Shown here: positions 13,624 through 27,400 of the stretch, in pieces
Numbering within the stretch: the first letter of the stretch is position 1
How the letters are laid out: every line of letters begins with the position of its first letter
Assembly (NCBI RefSeq): GCF_051014445.1
Contig: NC_135134.1
Location: 3,377,672 to 3,441,671, forward strand
DNA length: 64,000 nt
Direction: 5' to 3'
Source: Colletes latitarsis
Lineage: Eukaryota; Arthropoda; Insecta; Hymenoptera; Colletidae
The notes under the pieces: generated by a model
Told to the model about the DNA's origin: nothing
Database searches by the model: none
The model's input: only the letters and a program-made list of their open reading frames with translations
Made by a program: the position numbers and the translations under genes

Positions 13624-14514
13624 TGGCCAGATCCAGGGCTTTTTCGGGTTTGTATCCCGTCGTAATGTGGTACCGCACCGAAGCAGTCAATGAAACCTGG
13701 TTGCGATGAATATATTGGAGGATAACGCTGGTTATGTTTGGGTGAGGTCTGGTATTTGCAATCATCTGGCTCCTACTTCCGCATTTTACGCCTACTTGTT
13801 GTCAAGATCCTGGGCTTTTTCTGGTCTGGATCACGTAGTAATGCGGTACCACACCGTAACAGTCAATTAAACCTGGTTGCGATTAATATTTTGGAGGATA
13901 ACGCCGGTTATGTCTCGGTTAGGTCTGCGATTTGCCCTCATCTGACTCGTACCTTTGCAATTTTCGCCTACTTGTTGGCAAGATCCTGGGCTTTTTCTGG
14001 TTTGGATCACGTAGTAATGCGGTACCACACTGAGACCGTCAATAAAAGCTGGTTCGGATTAGTATCTTAGAGGATAACGCTGGTAATGGCTGGGTTAGTT
14101 CTGGTATTTGCAATCATCTGGCTCGTAGCTTCGCATTTTTCGCCTACTTGTTGGCGAGATCCTGGGCTTTTTCTGGTTTGTAACACGTAGTAATGCGGCA
14201 CCGCACCGTAACAGTCAATTAAACCTGGTTGCGATTAATATTTTGGAGGATAACGCCGGTTATGTCTCGGTTAGGTCTGGGATTTGCCCTCATCTGGCTC
14301 GTACCTTTGCATTTTTCGCCAACTTGTTGTCAAGATCCTGGACTTTTTCTGGTTCGGATCACGTAGTCATGCGGTACCACACCGAAACAGTCAATTAAAC
14401 CTGGTTGCGATTAATATTTTAGAGGATAACGCCGGTTATGTCTCGGTTAGGTCTGGGATTTGCCCTCATCTGGCTCGTACTTTCGCATTTTTCGCATACT
14501 TGTTGGCTAGATCC
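13624..14514 (+). repeat. Five-monomer HOR block C1
   Basis: About 890 bp that recur at about 19607-20495 with an offset near 5,981 bp (34 monomers minus 3 bp). Shared diagnostic variants are CATCTGACTCGTACC, GGTAATGGCTGGG, GTTGGCGAGATCC and CACGTAGTCATGCGG. Both copies diverge downstream at about 14520 and 20500, where C1 continues GGCTTGGTCCTCG and C2 continues GGTCTGGATCACG. Confidence 0.8.
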
Positions 14515-16639
14515 TGGCCTTTTTCTGGCTTGGTCCTCGTAGTAATTAGGTACCACACTGAAACATTCAACTAAACCTGGTTCCGATTAATATTTTAGAG
14601 GATAACGCCGGTTATGTCTGGGTTAGTTCTGGTATTTGCCCTCATCTGGCTCGCACTTTCGCATCTATCGCATACTTGATGGCTAGATCCTGACCTTTCT
14701 CTGGTTTGGATCACGTAGTAATGCGGTACCACACCGAAACAGTCAATTAAACCTGGTTGCGATTAATATTATAGAGGATAACGCCGGTTATGTCTCGGTT
14801 AGGTCTGGGATTTGCCCTCATCTGGCTCGCACTTTCGCATCCATCGCATATTTGATGGCTAGATCCTGGCCTTTCTCTGGTTCGGATCACGTAATAATGC
14901 GGTACCACACCGAAACAGTCAATTAAACCTGGTTGCGATTAATATTTTAGAGGATAACGCCGGTTATGTCTCGGTTAGGTCTGGGATTTGCCCTCATCTG
15001 GCTCGTACTTTCGCATTGCTCGTATACTTGTTGGCCAGATCCAGGGCTTTTTCGGGTTTGTATCCCGTCGTAATGTGGTACCGCACCGAAGCAGTCAATG
15101 AAACCTGGTTGCGATGAATATTTTGGAGGATAACGCTGGTTATGTTTGGGTGAGGTCTGGTATTTGCAATCATCTGGCTCCTACTTCCGCATTTTTCGCC
15201 TACTTGTTGTCAAGATCCTGGGCTTTTTCTGGTCTGGATCACGTAGTAATGCGGTACCACACCGTAACAGTCAATTAAACCTGGTTGCGATTAATATTTT
15301 GGAGGATAACGCCGGTTATGTCTCGGTTAGGTCTGGGATTTGCCCTCATCTGGCTCGTACCTTTGCATTTTTCGCCTACTTGTTGGCAAGATCCTGGGCT
15401 TTTTCTGGTTCGGATCACGTAGTAATGCGGTACCACACCGAAACTGTCAGTTAAACCTGGTTGCGATTAATATTTTAGAGGATAACGCCGGTTATGTCTC
15501 GGTTAGGTCTGGGATTTGCCCTCATCTGGCTCGCACTTTCGCATTTTTCGCATACTTGTTGGCCAGATTCTGGCCTTTTTCTGGCTTGGACCACGTAGTA
15601 ATGTGGCACCACACTGAAACAGTCAAATAAACCTGGTTGCGATTAATATTTCAGAGGATAACGCCGGTTATGTCTGGGATAGGTCTGGTATTTGCCCTCA
15701 TCTGGCTCGTACTTTCGCATTTTTCGCATACTTGCTGGCTAGATCCTGGCCTTTTTCTGGTTTGGATCACGTGGTAATGCGGTACCACACCGAAACAGTC
15801 AAATAAACCTGGTTCCGATTAATATTTTAGAGGATAACGCCGGCTATGACTGGGATAGGTCTGGTATTTGCAATCATCTGGCTCGTAGCTTCGCATTTTT
15901 CGCCTACTTGTTGTCAAGATCCTGGCCTTTTTCTGGCTTGGACCACGTAGTAATTAGGCACCACACTGAAACATTCAACTAAACCTGGTTCCGATTAATA
16001 TTTTAGAGGATAACGACGGGTGTGTCTGGGTTAGTTCTGGTATTTGCCCTCATCTGGCTCGCACTTTCTCATCTATCGCATACTTGATGGCTAGATCCTG
16101 GCCTTTTTCTGGTTTGGATCTCGTAGTAATGCGGTACCACACCGAAACTGTCAATTAAACCTGGTTGCGATTAATATTTTAGAGGATAACGCCGGTTATG
16201 TCTGGCTTAGGTCTGGGATTTGCCCTCATCTGGCTCGTACTTTCGCATTGCTCGAATACTTGTTGGCCAGATCCAGGGCTTTTTCGGGTTTGTATCCCGT
16301 CGTAATGTGGTACCGCACCGAAGCAGTCAATGAAACCTGGTTGCGATGAATATTTTGGAGGATAACGCTGGTTATGTTTGGGTGAGGTCTGGTATTTGCA
16401 ATCATCTGGCTCCTACTTCCGCATTTTTCACCTACTTGTTGTCAAGATCCTGGGCTTTTTCTGGTCTGGATCACGTAGTAATGCGGTACCACACCGAAAC
16501 AGTCAATTAAACCTGGTTGCGATTAATATTTTGGAGGATAACGCCGGTTATGTCTCGGTTAGGTCTGGGATTTGCCCTCATCTGGCTCGTACCTTTGCAT
16601 TTTTCACCTACTTGTTGTCAAGATCCTGGGCTTTTTCTG

Positions 16640-17762
16640 GTCTGGATCACGTAGTAATGCGGTACCACACCGTAACAGTCAATTAAACCTGGTTGCGATT
16701 AATATTTTGGAGGATAACGCCGGTTATGTCTCGGTTAGGTCTGGGATTTGCCCTCATCTGGCTCGTACCTTTGCATTTTTCGCATACCTGTTGGCCAGAT
16801 CCTGGCCTTTTTCTGGCTTGGATCACGTAGTAATGCGGTACCACACCGAAGCAGACAATTAAACCTGGTTGCGATTAATATTTTAGAGGATAACGCCGGT
16901 TATGTCTGGGTTAGTTCTGGTATTTGCCCTCATCTGGCTGGCACTTTCGCATCTATCGCATACTTGATGGCTAGATCCTGGCCTTTTTCTGGTTTGGATC
17001 ACGTAGTAATGCGGTACCACACCGAAACAGTCAATTAAACCTGGTTGCGATTAATATTTTAGAGGATAACGCCGGTTATGTCTCGGTTAGGTCTGGGATT
17101 TGCCCTGATCTGGCTCCTACTTTCGCATTTTTCGCATACTTGTTGGCCAGATCCTGGCCTTTTTCTGGCTTGGATCACGTAGTAATGCGGTACCACACCG
17201 AAGCAGACAATTAAACCTGGTTGCGATTAATATTTTAGAGGATAACGCCGGTTATGTCTCGGTTAGGTCTGGGATTTGCCCTCATCTGGCTCGCACTTTC
17301 GCATCTATCGCATACTTGATGGCTAGATCCTGGCCTTTTCTGGTCTGTATCACGTAGTAATGTGGTACCACACTGAAACCGTCAATAAAAGCTGGTTCGG
17401 ATTAGTATCTTAGAGGATAACGCTGGTTATGTCTGGGTTAGTTCTGGTATTTGCAATCATCTGGCTCGCAGCTTCGCATTTTTCGCCTACTTGTTGTCAA
17501 GATCCTGGGCTTTTTCTGGTTTGGATCACGTAGTAATGCGGCACCGCACCGTAACAGTCAATTAAACCTGGTTGCGATTAATATTTTGGAGGATAACGCC
17601 GGTTATGTCTCGGTTAGGTCTGGGATTTGCCCTCATCTGGCTCGTACCTTTGCATTTTTCGCCTACTTGTTGTCAAGATCCTGGGCTTTTTCTGGTTCGG
17701 ATCACGTAGTAATGCGGTACCACACCGAAACAGTCAATTAAACCTGGTTGCGATTAATATTT
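16640..17762 (+). repeat. HOR block C' copy 1
   Basis: About 1.1 kb repeated at about 20510-21632 with an offset of 3,870 bp (22 monomers minus 2 bp). Both copies pass through the same order of monomer types, including the GTCAATAAAAGCTGG type and the following GGCACCGCACCGTAAC type. One copy has a one-base-shorter T-run (GGCCTTTTCTGG near 17334). Confidence 0.75.
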
Positions 17763-18115
17763 TAGAGGATAACGCCGGTTATGTTTGGGTGAGGTCTGGT
17801 ATTTGCAATCATCTGGCTTTTACTTCCGCATTTTTCACCTACTTGTTGTCAAGATCCTGGGCTTTTTCTGGTCTGGATCACGTAGTAATGCGGTACCACA
17901 CCGCAACAGTCAATTAAACCTGGATGCGATTAATATTTTGGAGGATAATGCCGGTTATGTCTCGGTTAGGTCTGGGATTTACCCTCATCTGGCTCGTACC
18001 TTTGCATTTTTCGCCTACTTGTTGGCAAGATCCTGGGCTTTTTCTGGTTCGGATCACGTAGTAATGCGGTACCACACCGAAACTGTCAATTAAACCTGGT
18101 TGGGATTAATATTTT
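17763..18115 (+). repeat. Two-monomer block C'' copy 1
   Basis: Recurs at 22161-22513 (offset 4,398 bp, 25 monomers minus 2 bp). Markers shared by both are ATCTGGCTTTTACTTCC, CACACCGCAACAGTC, CCTGGATGCGATT, GGATAATGCCGG and GGGATTTACCC, a dense set of private variants that makes common descent clear. Confidence 0.8.
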
Positions 18116-19606
18116 AGAGGATAACGCCGGTTATGTCTCGGTTAGGTCTGGGATTTGCCCTCATCTGGCTCGCACTTTCGCATTTTTCGCATACTTGTTG
18201 GCCAGATCCTGGCCTTTTTCTGGCTTGGACCACGTAGTAATGTGGCACCACACTGAAACAGTCAAATAAACCTGGTTGCGATTAATATTTCAGAGGATAA
18301 CGCCGGTTATGTCTCGGTTAGGTCTGGGATTTGCCCTCATCTGGCTCGTACTTTCGCATTTTTCGCATACGTGTTGGCCAGATCCTGGCCTTTTTCTGGC
18401 TTGGCCCACGTAGTAATTGGGTACCACACCGAAACATTCAACTAAACCTGGTTCCGATTAATATTTTAGAGGATAACGCCGGTTAGGTCTGTGTTAGTTC
18501 TGGTACTTGCCCTCATCTGGCTCGCACTTTCGCATCTATCGCATACTTGATGGCCAGATCCTGGCCTTTTTCTGGTTTGGATCACGTAGTAATGCGGTAC
18601 CACACCGAAACAGTCAATTAAACCTGGTTGCGATTAATATTTTAGAGGATAACGCCGGTTATGTCTCGGTTAGGTCTGGGATTTGGCCTGATCTGGCTCC
18701 TACTTTCGCATTTTTCGCATACTTGTTGGCCAGATCCTGGCCTTTTTCTGGCTTGGACCACGTAGTAATGTGGTACCACACTGAAACAGTCAAATAAACC
18801 TGGTTCCGATTAATATTTTAGAGGATAACGCCGGTTATGTCTGGGATAGGTCTGGTATTTGCCCTCATCTGGCTCGTACTTTCGCATTTTTCGCATACTT
18901 GCTGGCTAGATCCTGGCCTTTTTCTGGTTTGGATCACGTAGTAATGCGGTACCGCACCGAAACAGTCAAATAAACCTGGTTCCGATTAATATTTTAGAGG
19001 ATAACGCCGGCTATGACTGGGATAGGTCTGGTATTTGCAATCATCTGGCTCGTAGCTTCGCATTTTTCGCCTACTTGTTGTCAAGATCCTGGGCTTTTTC
19101 TGGTCTGGATCACGTAGTAATGCGGTACCACACCGTAACAGTCAATTAAACCTGGTTGCGATTAATATTTTAGAGGATAACGCCGGTTATGTCTCGGTTA
19201 GGTCTGGGATTTGCCCTCATCTGGCTCGTACTTTCGCATTTTTCGCATACTTGTTGGCCAGATCCTGGCCTTTTTCTGGCTTGGACCACGTAGTAATTAG
19301 GTACCACACTGAAACATTCAACTAAACCTGGTTCCGATTAATATTTTAGAGGATAACGCCGGTTATGTCTGGGTTAGTTCTGGTATTTGCCCTCATCTGG
19401 CTCGCACTTTCGCATCTATCGCATACTTGATGGCTAGATCCTGGCCTTTTTCTGGTTTGGATCTCGTAGTAATGCGGTACCACACCGGAACTGTCAATTA
19501 AACCTGATTGCGATTAATATTTTAGAGGATAACGCCGGTTATGTCTGGCTTAGGTCTGGGATTTGCCCTCATCTGGCTCGTACTTTCGCATTGCTCGTAT
19601 ACTTGT

Positions 19607-20495
19607 TGGCCAGATCCAGGGCTTTTTCGGGTTTGTATCCCGTCGTAATGTGGTACCGCACCGAAGCAGTCAATGAAACCTGGTTGCGATGAATATTTTA
19701 GGATAACGCTGGTTATGTTTGGGTGAGGTCTGGTATTTGCAATCATCTGGCTCCTACTTCCGCATTTTACGCCTACTTGTTGTCAAGATCCTGGGCTTTT
19801 TCTGGTCTGGATCACGTAGTAATGCGGTACCACACCGTAACAGTCAATTAAACCTGGTTGCGATTAATATTTTGGAGGATAACGCCGGTTATGTCTCGGT
19901 TAGGTCTGCGATTTGCCCTCATCTGACTCGTACCTTTGCAATTTTCGCCTACTTGTTGGCAAGATCCTGGGCTTTTTCTGGTTTGGATCACGTAGTAATG
20001 CGGTACCACACTGAAACCGTCAATAAAAGCTGGTTCGGATTAGTATCTTAGAGGATAACGCTGGTAATGGCTGGGTTAGTTCTGGTATTTGCAATCACCT
20101 GGCTCGTAGCTTCGCATTTTTCGCCCACTTGTTGGCGAGATCCTGGGCTTTTTCTGGTTTGTAACACGTAGTAATGCGGCACCGCACCGTAACAGTCAAT
20201 TAAACCTGGTTGCGATTAATATTTTGGAGGATAACGCCGGTTATGTCTCGGTTAGGTCTGGGATTTGCCCTCATCTGGCTCGTACCTTTGCATTTTTCGC
20301 CTACTTGTTGTCAAGATCCTGGACTTTTTCTGGTTCGGATCACGTAGTCATGCGGTACCACACCGAAACAGTCAATTAAACCTGGTTGCGATTAATATTT
20401 TAGAGGATAACGCCGGTTATGTCTCGGTTAGGTCTGGGATTTGCCCTCATCTGGCTCGTACTTTCGCATTTTTCGCATACTTGTTGGCTAGATCC
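19607..20495 (+). repeat. Five-monomer HOR block C2
   Basis: Second copy of C1. It carries a private 3-bp loss in the monomer end near 19697 (GAATATTTTAGGATAAC instead of TTTTGGAGGATAAC) that is absent from C1, so the loss is younger than the duplication. Otherwise it shares all the C1 marker variants. Confidence 0.8.
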
Positions 20496-20509
20496 TGGCC
20501 TTTTTCTGG

Positions 20510-21632
20510 TCTGGATCACGTAGTAATGCGGTACCACACCGTTACAGTCAATTAAACCTGGTTGCCATTAATATTTTGGAGGATAACGCCGGTTATGTCT
20601 CGGTTAGGTCTGGGATTTGCCCTCATCTGGCTCGTACCTTTGCATTTTTCGCATACCTGTTGGCCAGATCTTGGCCTTTTTCTGGCTTGGACAACGTAGT
20701 AATTAGGTACCACACTGAAACATTCAACTAAACCTGGCTCCGATTAATATTTTAGAGGATAACGCCGGTTATGTCTGGGTTAGTTCTGGTATTTGCCCTC
20801 ATCTGGCTGGCACTTTCGCATCTATCGCATACTTGATGGCTAGATCCTGGCCTTTTTCTGGTTTGGATCACGTAGTAATGCGGTACCACACCGAAACAGT
20901 CAATTAAACCTGGTTGCGATTAATATTTTAGAGGATAACGCCGGTTATGTCTCGGTTAGGTCTGGGATTTGCCCTGATCTGGCTCCTACTTTCGCATTTT
21001 TCGCATACTTGTTGGCCAGATCCTGGCCTTTTTCTGGCTTGGATCACGTAGTAATGCGGTACCACACCGAAGCAGACAATTAAACCTGGTTGCGATTAAT
21101 ATTTTAGAGGATAACGCCGGTTATGTCTCGGTTAGGTCTGGGATTTGCCCTCATCTGGCTCGCACTTTCGCATCTATCGCATACTTGATGGCTAGATCCT
21201 GGCCTTTTTCTGGTCTGTATCACGTAGTAATGTGGTACCACTCTGAAACCGTCAATAAAAGCTGGTTCGGATTAGTATCTTAGAGGATAACGCTGGTTAT
21301 GGCTGGGTTAGTTCTGGTATTTGCAATCATCTGGCTCGCAGCTTCGCATTTTTCGCCTACTTGTTGTCAAGATCCTGGGCTTTTTCTGGTTTGGATCACG
21401 TAGTAATGCGGCACCGCACCGTAACAGTCAATTAAACCTGGTTGCGATTAATATTTTGGAGGATAACGCCGGTTATGTCTCGGTTAGTTCTGGGATTTGC
21501 CCTCATCTGGCTCGTACCTTTGCATTTTTCGCCTACTTGTTGTCAAGATCCTGGGCTTTTTCTGGTTCGGATCACGTAGTAATGCGGTACCACACCGAAA
21601 CAGTCAATTAAACCTGGTTGCGATTAATATTT
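20510..21632 (+). repeat. HOR block C' copy 2
   Basis: Second copy of the 16640-17762 block. Because it directly follows C2, while in the first locus C1 and C' are separated by about 2.1 kb of other monomers, the array has been rearranged between the two loci rather than simply duplicated. Confidence 0.75.
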
Positions 21633-22160
21633 TAGAGGATAACGCCGGTTATGTCTCGGTTAGGTCTGGGATTTGCCCTCATCTGGCTCGTACTTTCGCA
21701 TTTTTCGCATACTTGTTGGCCAGATCCTGGCCTTTTTCTGGCTTGGACCACGTAGTAATTAGGTACCACACTGACACATTCAACTAAACCTGGTTCCGAT
21801 TAATATTTTAGAGGATAACGCCAGTTATGTCTGGGTTAGTTCTGGTATTTGCCCTCATCTGGCTCGCACTTTCGCATGTATCGCATACTTGATGGCTAGA
21901 TCCTGGCCTTTTTCTGGTTTGGATCACGTGGTAATGCGGTACCACACCGAAACTGTCAATAAAACCTGGTTGCGATTAATATTTTAGAGGATAACGCCGG
22001 TTATGTCTGGCTTAGGTCTGGGATTTGCCCTCATCTGGCTCGTACTTTCGCATTGCTCTTATACTTGTTGGCCAGATCCAGGGCTTTTTCGGGTTTGTAT
22101 CCCGTCGTAATGTGGTACCGCACCGAAGCAGTCAATGAAACCTGGTTGCGATGAATATTT

Positions 22161-22513
22161 TGGAGGATAACGCTGGTTATGTTTGGGTGAGGTCTGGTAT
22201 TTGCAATCATCTGGCTTTTACTTCCGCATTTTTCACCTACTTGTTGTCAAGATCCTGGGCTTTTTCTGGTCTGGATCACGTAGTAATGCGGTACCACACC
22301 GCAACAGTCAATTAAACCTGGATGCGATTAATATTTTGGAGGATAATGCCGGTTATGTCTCGGTTAGGTCTGGGATTTACCCTCATCTGGCTCGTACCTT
22401 TGCATTTTTCGCCTACTTGTTGGCAAGATCCTGGGCTTTTTCTGGTTGGGATCACGTAGTAACGCGGTACCACACCGAAATTGTCAATTAAACCTGGTTG
22501 CGATTAATATTTT
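22161..22513 (+). repeat. Two-monomer block C'' copy 2
   Basis: Second copy of 17763-18115 with the same private variants plus a few changes of its own, such as GGTTGGGATCACG and GTAACGCGG near 22443-22464. Confidence 0.8.
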
Positions 22514-24469
22514 AGAGGATAACGCCGGTTATGTCTCGGTTAGGTCTGGGATTTGCCCTCATCTGGCTCGCACCTTCGCATTTTAGGCATACTTGTTGGC
22601 CAGAGCCTGGCCTTTTTCTGGCTTGGACCACGTAGTAATGTGGTACCACACTGAAACAGACAAATAAACCTGGGTGCGATTAATATCCTAGAGGATAACG
22701 CCGGTTATGTCTCGGTTAGGTCTGGGATTTGCCCTCATCTGGCTCGTACTTTCGCATTTTTCGCATACTTGTTGGCCAGATCCTGGCCTTTTTCTGGCTT
22801 GGACCACGTAGTAATTAGGTACCACACTGAAACATTCAACTAAACCTGGCTCCGATTAATATTTTAGAGGATAACGCCCCTTATGTCTGGGTTAGTTCTG
22901 GTATTTGCCCTCATCTGGCTCGCACTTTCGCATCTATCGCATACTTGATGGCTAGATCCTGGCCTTTCTCTGGTGTGGATCACGTAGTAATGCGGTACCA
23001 CACTGAAACAGTCAATTAAACCTGGTTGCGATTAATATTTTAGAGGATAACGCCGGTTATGTCTCGGTTAGGTCTGGGATTTGCCCTGATCTGGCTTTTA
23101 CTTTCGCATTTTTCGCATACTTGTTGGCCAGATCCTGGCCTTTTTCTGGCTTGGATCACGTAGTAATGCGGTACCACACCGAAACAGACAATTAAACCTG
23201 GTTGCGATTAATATTTTAGAGGATAACGCCGGTTATGTCTCGGTTAGGTCTGCGATTTGCCCTCATCTGGCTCGCACTTTCGCATCTATCGCATACTTGA
23301 AGGCTAGATCCTGGCCTTTTTCTGGTTTGGATCACGTAGTAATGCGGTACCACACCGAAACAGTCAATTAGACCTGGTTGCGATTAATATTTTAGAGGAT
23401 AACGCCGGTTATGTCTCGGTTAGATCTGGGATTTGCCCTCATCTGGCTCGCACTTTCGCATTTTTCGCATACTTGTTGGCCAGATCCTGGCCTCTTTCTG
23501 GCTTGGACCACGTAGTAATTAGGTACCACACTGAAACATTCAACTAAACCTGGCTCCGATTAATATTTTAGAGGATAACGCCCCTTATGTCTGGGTTAGT
23601 TCTGGTATTTGCCCTCATCTGGCTCGCACTTTCGCATCTATCGCATACTTGATGGCTAGATCCTGGCCTTTTTCTGGTTTGGATCACGTAGTAATGCGGT
23701 ACCACACCGAAACAGTCAATTAGACCTGGTTGCGATTAATATTTTAGAGGATAACGCCGGTTATGTCTCGGTTAGGTCTGCGATTTGCCCTCATCTGGCT
23801 CGCACTTTCGCATCTATCGCATACTTGATGGCTAGATCCTGGCCTTTTTCTGGTTTGGATCACGTAGTAATGCGGTACCACACCGAAACAGTCAATTAAA
23901 CCTGGTTGCGATTAATATTTTAGAGGATGACGCCGGCTATGTCTGGGATAGGTCTGGTATTTGCCCTCATCTGGCTCGTACTTTCGCATTTTTCGCATAC
24001 TTGCTGGCCAGATCCTGGCCTTTTTCTGGTCTGTATCACGTAGTAATGTGGTACCACACTGAAACCGTCAATAAAAGCTGGTTCGGATTAGTATCTTAGA
24101 GGATAACGCTGGTTATGTCTCGGTTAGGTCTGGGATTTGCCCTCATTTGGCTCGTACTTTCGCATTTTTCACATACTTGTTGGCCAGATCCTGGCCTTTT
24201 TCTGGCTTGGACCACGTAGTAATTAGGTACCACACTGAAACATTCAACTAAACCTGGTTCCGATTAATATTTTATAGGATAACGCCGGTTATGTCTGGGT
24301 TAGTTCTGGTATTTGCCCTCATCTGGCTCGCACTTTCGCATCTATCGCATACTTGGTGGCTAGATCCCGGCCTTTTTCTGGTTTGGATCACGTAGTAATG
24401 CGGTACCACACCGAAACAGTCAATTAAACCTGGTTGCGATTAATTTTAGAGGATAACGCCGGTTATGTC

Positions 24470-27400
24470 TCGGTTAGGTCTGGGATTTGCCCTCATCTGG
24501 CTCGCACTTTCGCATTTTTCGCATACTTGTTGGCCAGATCCTGGCCTTTTTCTGGCTTGGACCACGTAGTAATTAGGTACCACACTGAAACATTCAACTA
24601 AACCTGGTTCCGATTAATATTTTAGAGGATAACGCCGGTTATGTCTGGTTTAGTTCTGGGATTTGCCCTCACCTGGCTCGCACTTTCGCATTTTTCGCAT
24701 ACTTGTTGGCCAGATCCTGGCCTTTTTCTGGCTTGGACCACGTAGTAATCAGGTACCACACTGAAACATTCAACTAAACCTGGTTGCGATTAATATTTTA
24801 GAGGATAACGCCGGTTATGTCACGGTTAGGTCTGGTATTTGCCCTCATCTGGCTCGTACTTTCGCATTGCTCGTATACTTGTTGGCCAGATCCGGGGCTT
24901 TTTCGGGTTTGTATCCCGTCGTAATGTGGTACCGCACCGAAGCAGTCAATGCAACCTGGTTGCGATGAATATTTTGGAGGATAACTCCGGTTATGTCTCG
25001 GTTAGGTCTGGGATTTGCCTTCATCTGGCTCGCACTTTGGCATCTATCGCATACTTGATGGCTAGGTCCTGGCCTTTTTCTGGTTTGGATCACGTAGTAA
25101 TGCGGTACCACACCGAAACTGTCAATTATACCTGGTTGCGATTAATATTTTACAGGATAACGCCGGTTATGTCTGGCTTAGATCTGGGATTTGCCCTCAT
25201 CTGGCTCGTACTTTCGCATTGCTCGTATACTTGTTGGCCAGATCCGGGGCTTTTTCGGGTTTGTATCCCGTCGTAATGTGGTACCGCACCGAAGCAGTCA
25301 ATGCAACCTGGTTGCGATGAATATTTTGGAGGATAACTCCGGTTATGTCTCGGTTAGGTCTGGGATTTGCCTTCATCTGGCTCGCACTTTGGCATCTATC
25401 GCATACTTGATGGCTAGGTCCTGGCCTTTTTCTGGTTTGGATCACGTAGTAATGCGGTACCACACCGAAACAGTCAATTAAACCTGGTTGCGATTAATAT
25501 TTTAGAGGATAACGCCGGTTATGTCTCGGTTAGGTCTGGGATTTGCCCTCACCTGGCTCGCACTTTCGCATTTTTCGCATACTTGCTGGCCAGATCCTGG
25601 CGTTTTTCTGGTCTGTATCACGTAGTAATGTGGTACCACACCGTAGCAGTCAATTAAACCTGGTTGCGATTAATATTTTAGAGGATAACGCCGGTTATGT
25701 CTCGGTTAGGTCTGGGATTTGCCCTCGTCTGGCTCGCACTTTCGCATTTTTCGCATACTTGTTGGCCAGATCCTGGCCTTTTTCTGGCTTGGACCACGTA
25801 GTAATCAGGTACCACACTGAAACATTCAACTAAACCTGGTTGCGATTAATATTTTAGAGGATAACGCCGGTTATGTCACGGTTAGGTCTGGTATTTGCCC
25901 TCATCTGGCTCGCACTTTCGCATGTATCGCATACTTGATGGCTAGATCCTGGCCTTTTTCTGGTTTGGATCACGTAGTAATGCGGTACCACACCGAAACT
26001 GTCAATTAAACCTGGTTGCGATTAATATTTTACAGGATATCGCCGGTTATGTCTGGCTTAGGTATGGGATTTGCCCACATCTGGCTCGTACTTTAGCATT
26101 GCTCTTATACTTGTTGGCCAGATCCAGGGCTTTTTCGGGTTTGTATCCTGTCGTAATGTGGTACCGCACCGAAGCAGTCAATGAAACCTGGTTGCGATGA
26201 ATATTTTGGAGGATAACGCCGGTTATGTCTGGGATAGGTCTGGTATTTGCCCTCATCTGGCTCGTACTTTCGCATTTTTCGCATACTTGTTGGCCAGATC
26301 CTGGCCTTTTTCTGGTCTGTATCACGTAGTAATGTGGTACCACACTGAAATCGTCAATAAAAGCTGGTTCGGATTAGTATCTTAGAGGATAACGCTGGTT
26401 ATGGCTGGGTTAGTTCTGGTATTTGTAATCATCTGGCTCGTAGCTTCGCATTTTTGGCCTACTTGTTGTCAAGATCCTGGGCTTTTTCTGGTTTGGATCA
26501 CGTAGTAATGCGGCACCGCTCCGGAGCAGTCAATTAAACCTGGTTCCGATTAATGTTGTAGAAGATAACGCCGGTTATGTCTCGGTTAGGTCTGGGATTT
26601 GCCTTCATCTGGCTCGCACTTTGGCATCTATCGCATACTTGATGGCTAGGTCCTGGCCTTTTTCTGGCTTGGACCACGTAGTAATGTGGCACCACACTGA
26701 AACAGTCAAATAAACCTGGTTGCGATTAATATTTCAGAGGATAACGCCGGTTATGTCTCGGTTAGGTCTGGGATTTGCCCTCATCTGGCTCGTACTTTCG
26801 CATTTTTCGCATACGTGTTGGCCAGATCCTGGCCTTTTTCTGGCTTGGCCCACGTAGTAATTAGGTACCACACCGAAACATTCAACTAAACCTGGTTCCG
26901 ATTAATATTTTAGAGGATAACGCCGGTTATATCTGTGTTAGTTCTGGTACTTGCCCTCATCTGGCTCGCACTTTCGCATCTATCGCATACTTGATGGCTA
27001 GATCCTGGCCTTTTTCTGGTTTGGATCACGTAGTAATGCGGTACCACACCGAAACAGTCAATTAAACCTGGTTGCGATTAATATTTTAGAGGATAACGCC
27101 GGTGATGTGTCGGTTAGGTCTGGGATTTGGCCTGATCTGGCTCCTACTTTCGCATTTTTCGCATACTTGTTGGCCAGATCCTGGCCTTTTTCTGGCTTGG
27201 ACCACGTAGTAATGTGGTACCACACTGAAACAGTCAAATAAACCTGGTTCCGATTAATATTTTAGAGGATAACGCCGGTTATGTCTGGGATAGGTCTGGT
27301 ATTTGCCCTCATCAGGCTCGTACTTTCGCATTTTTCGCATACTTGCTGGCTAGATCCTGGCCTTTTTCTGGTTTGGATCACGTAGTAATGCGGTAACACA

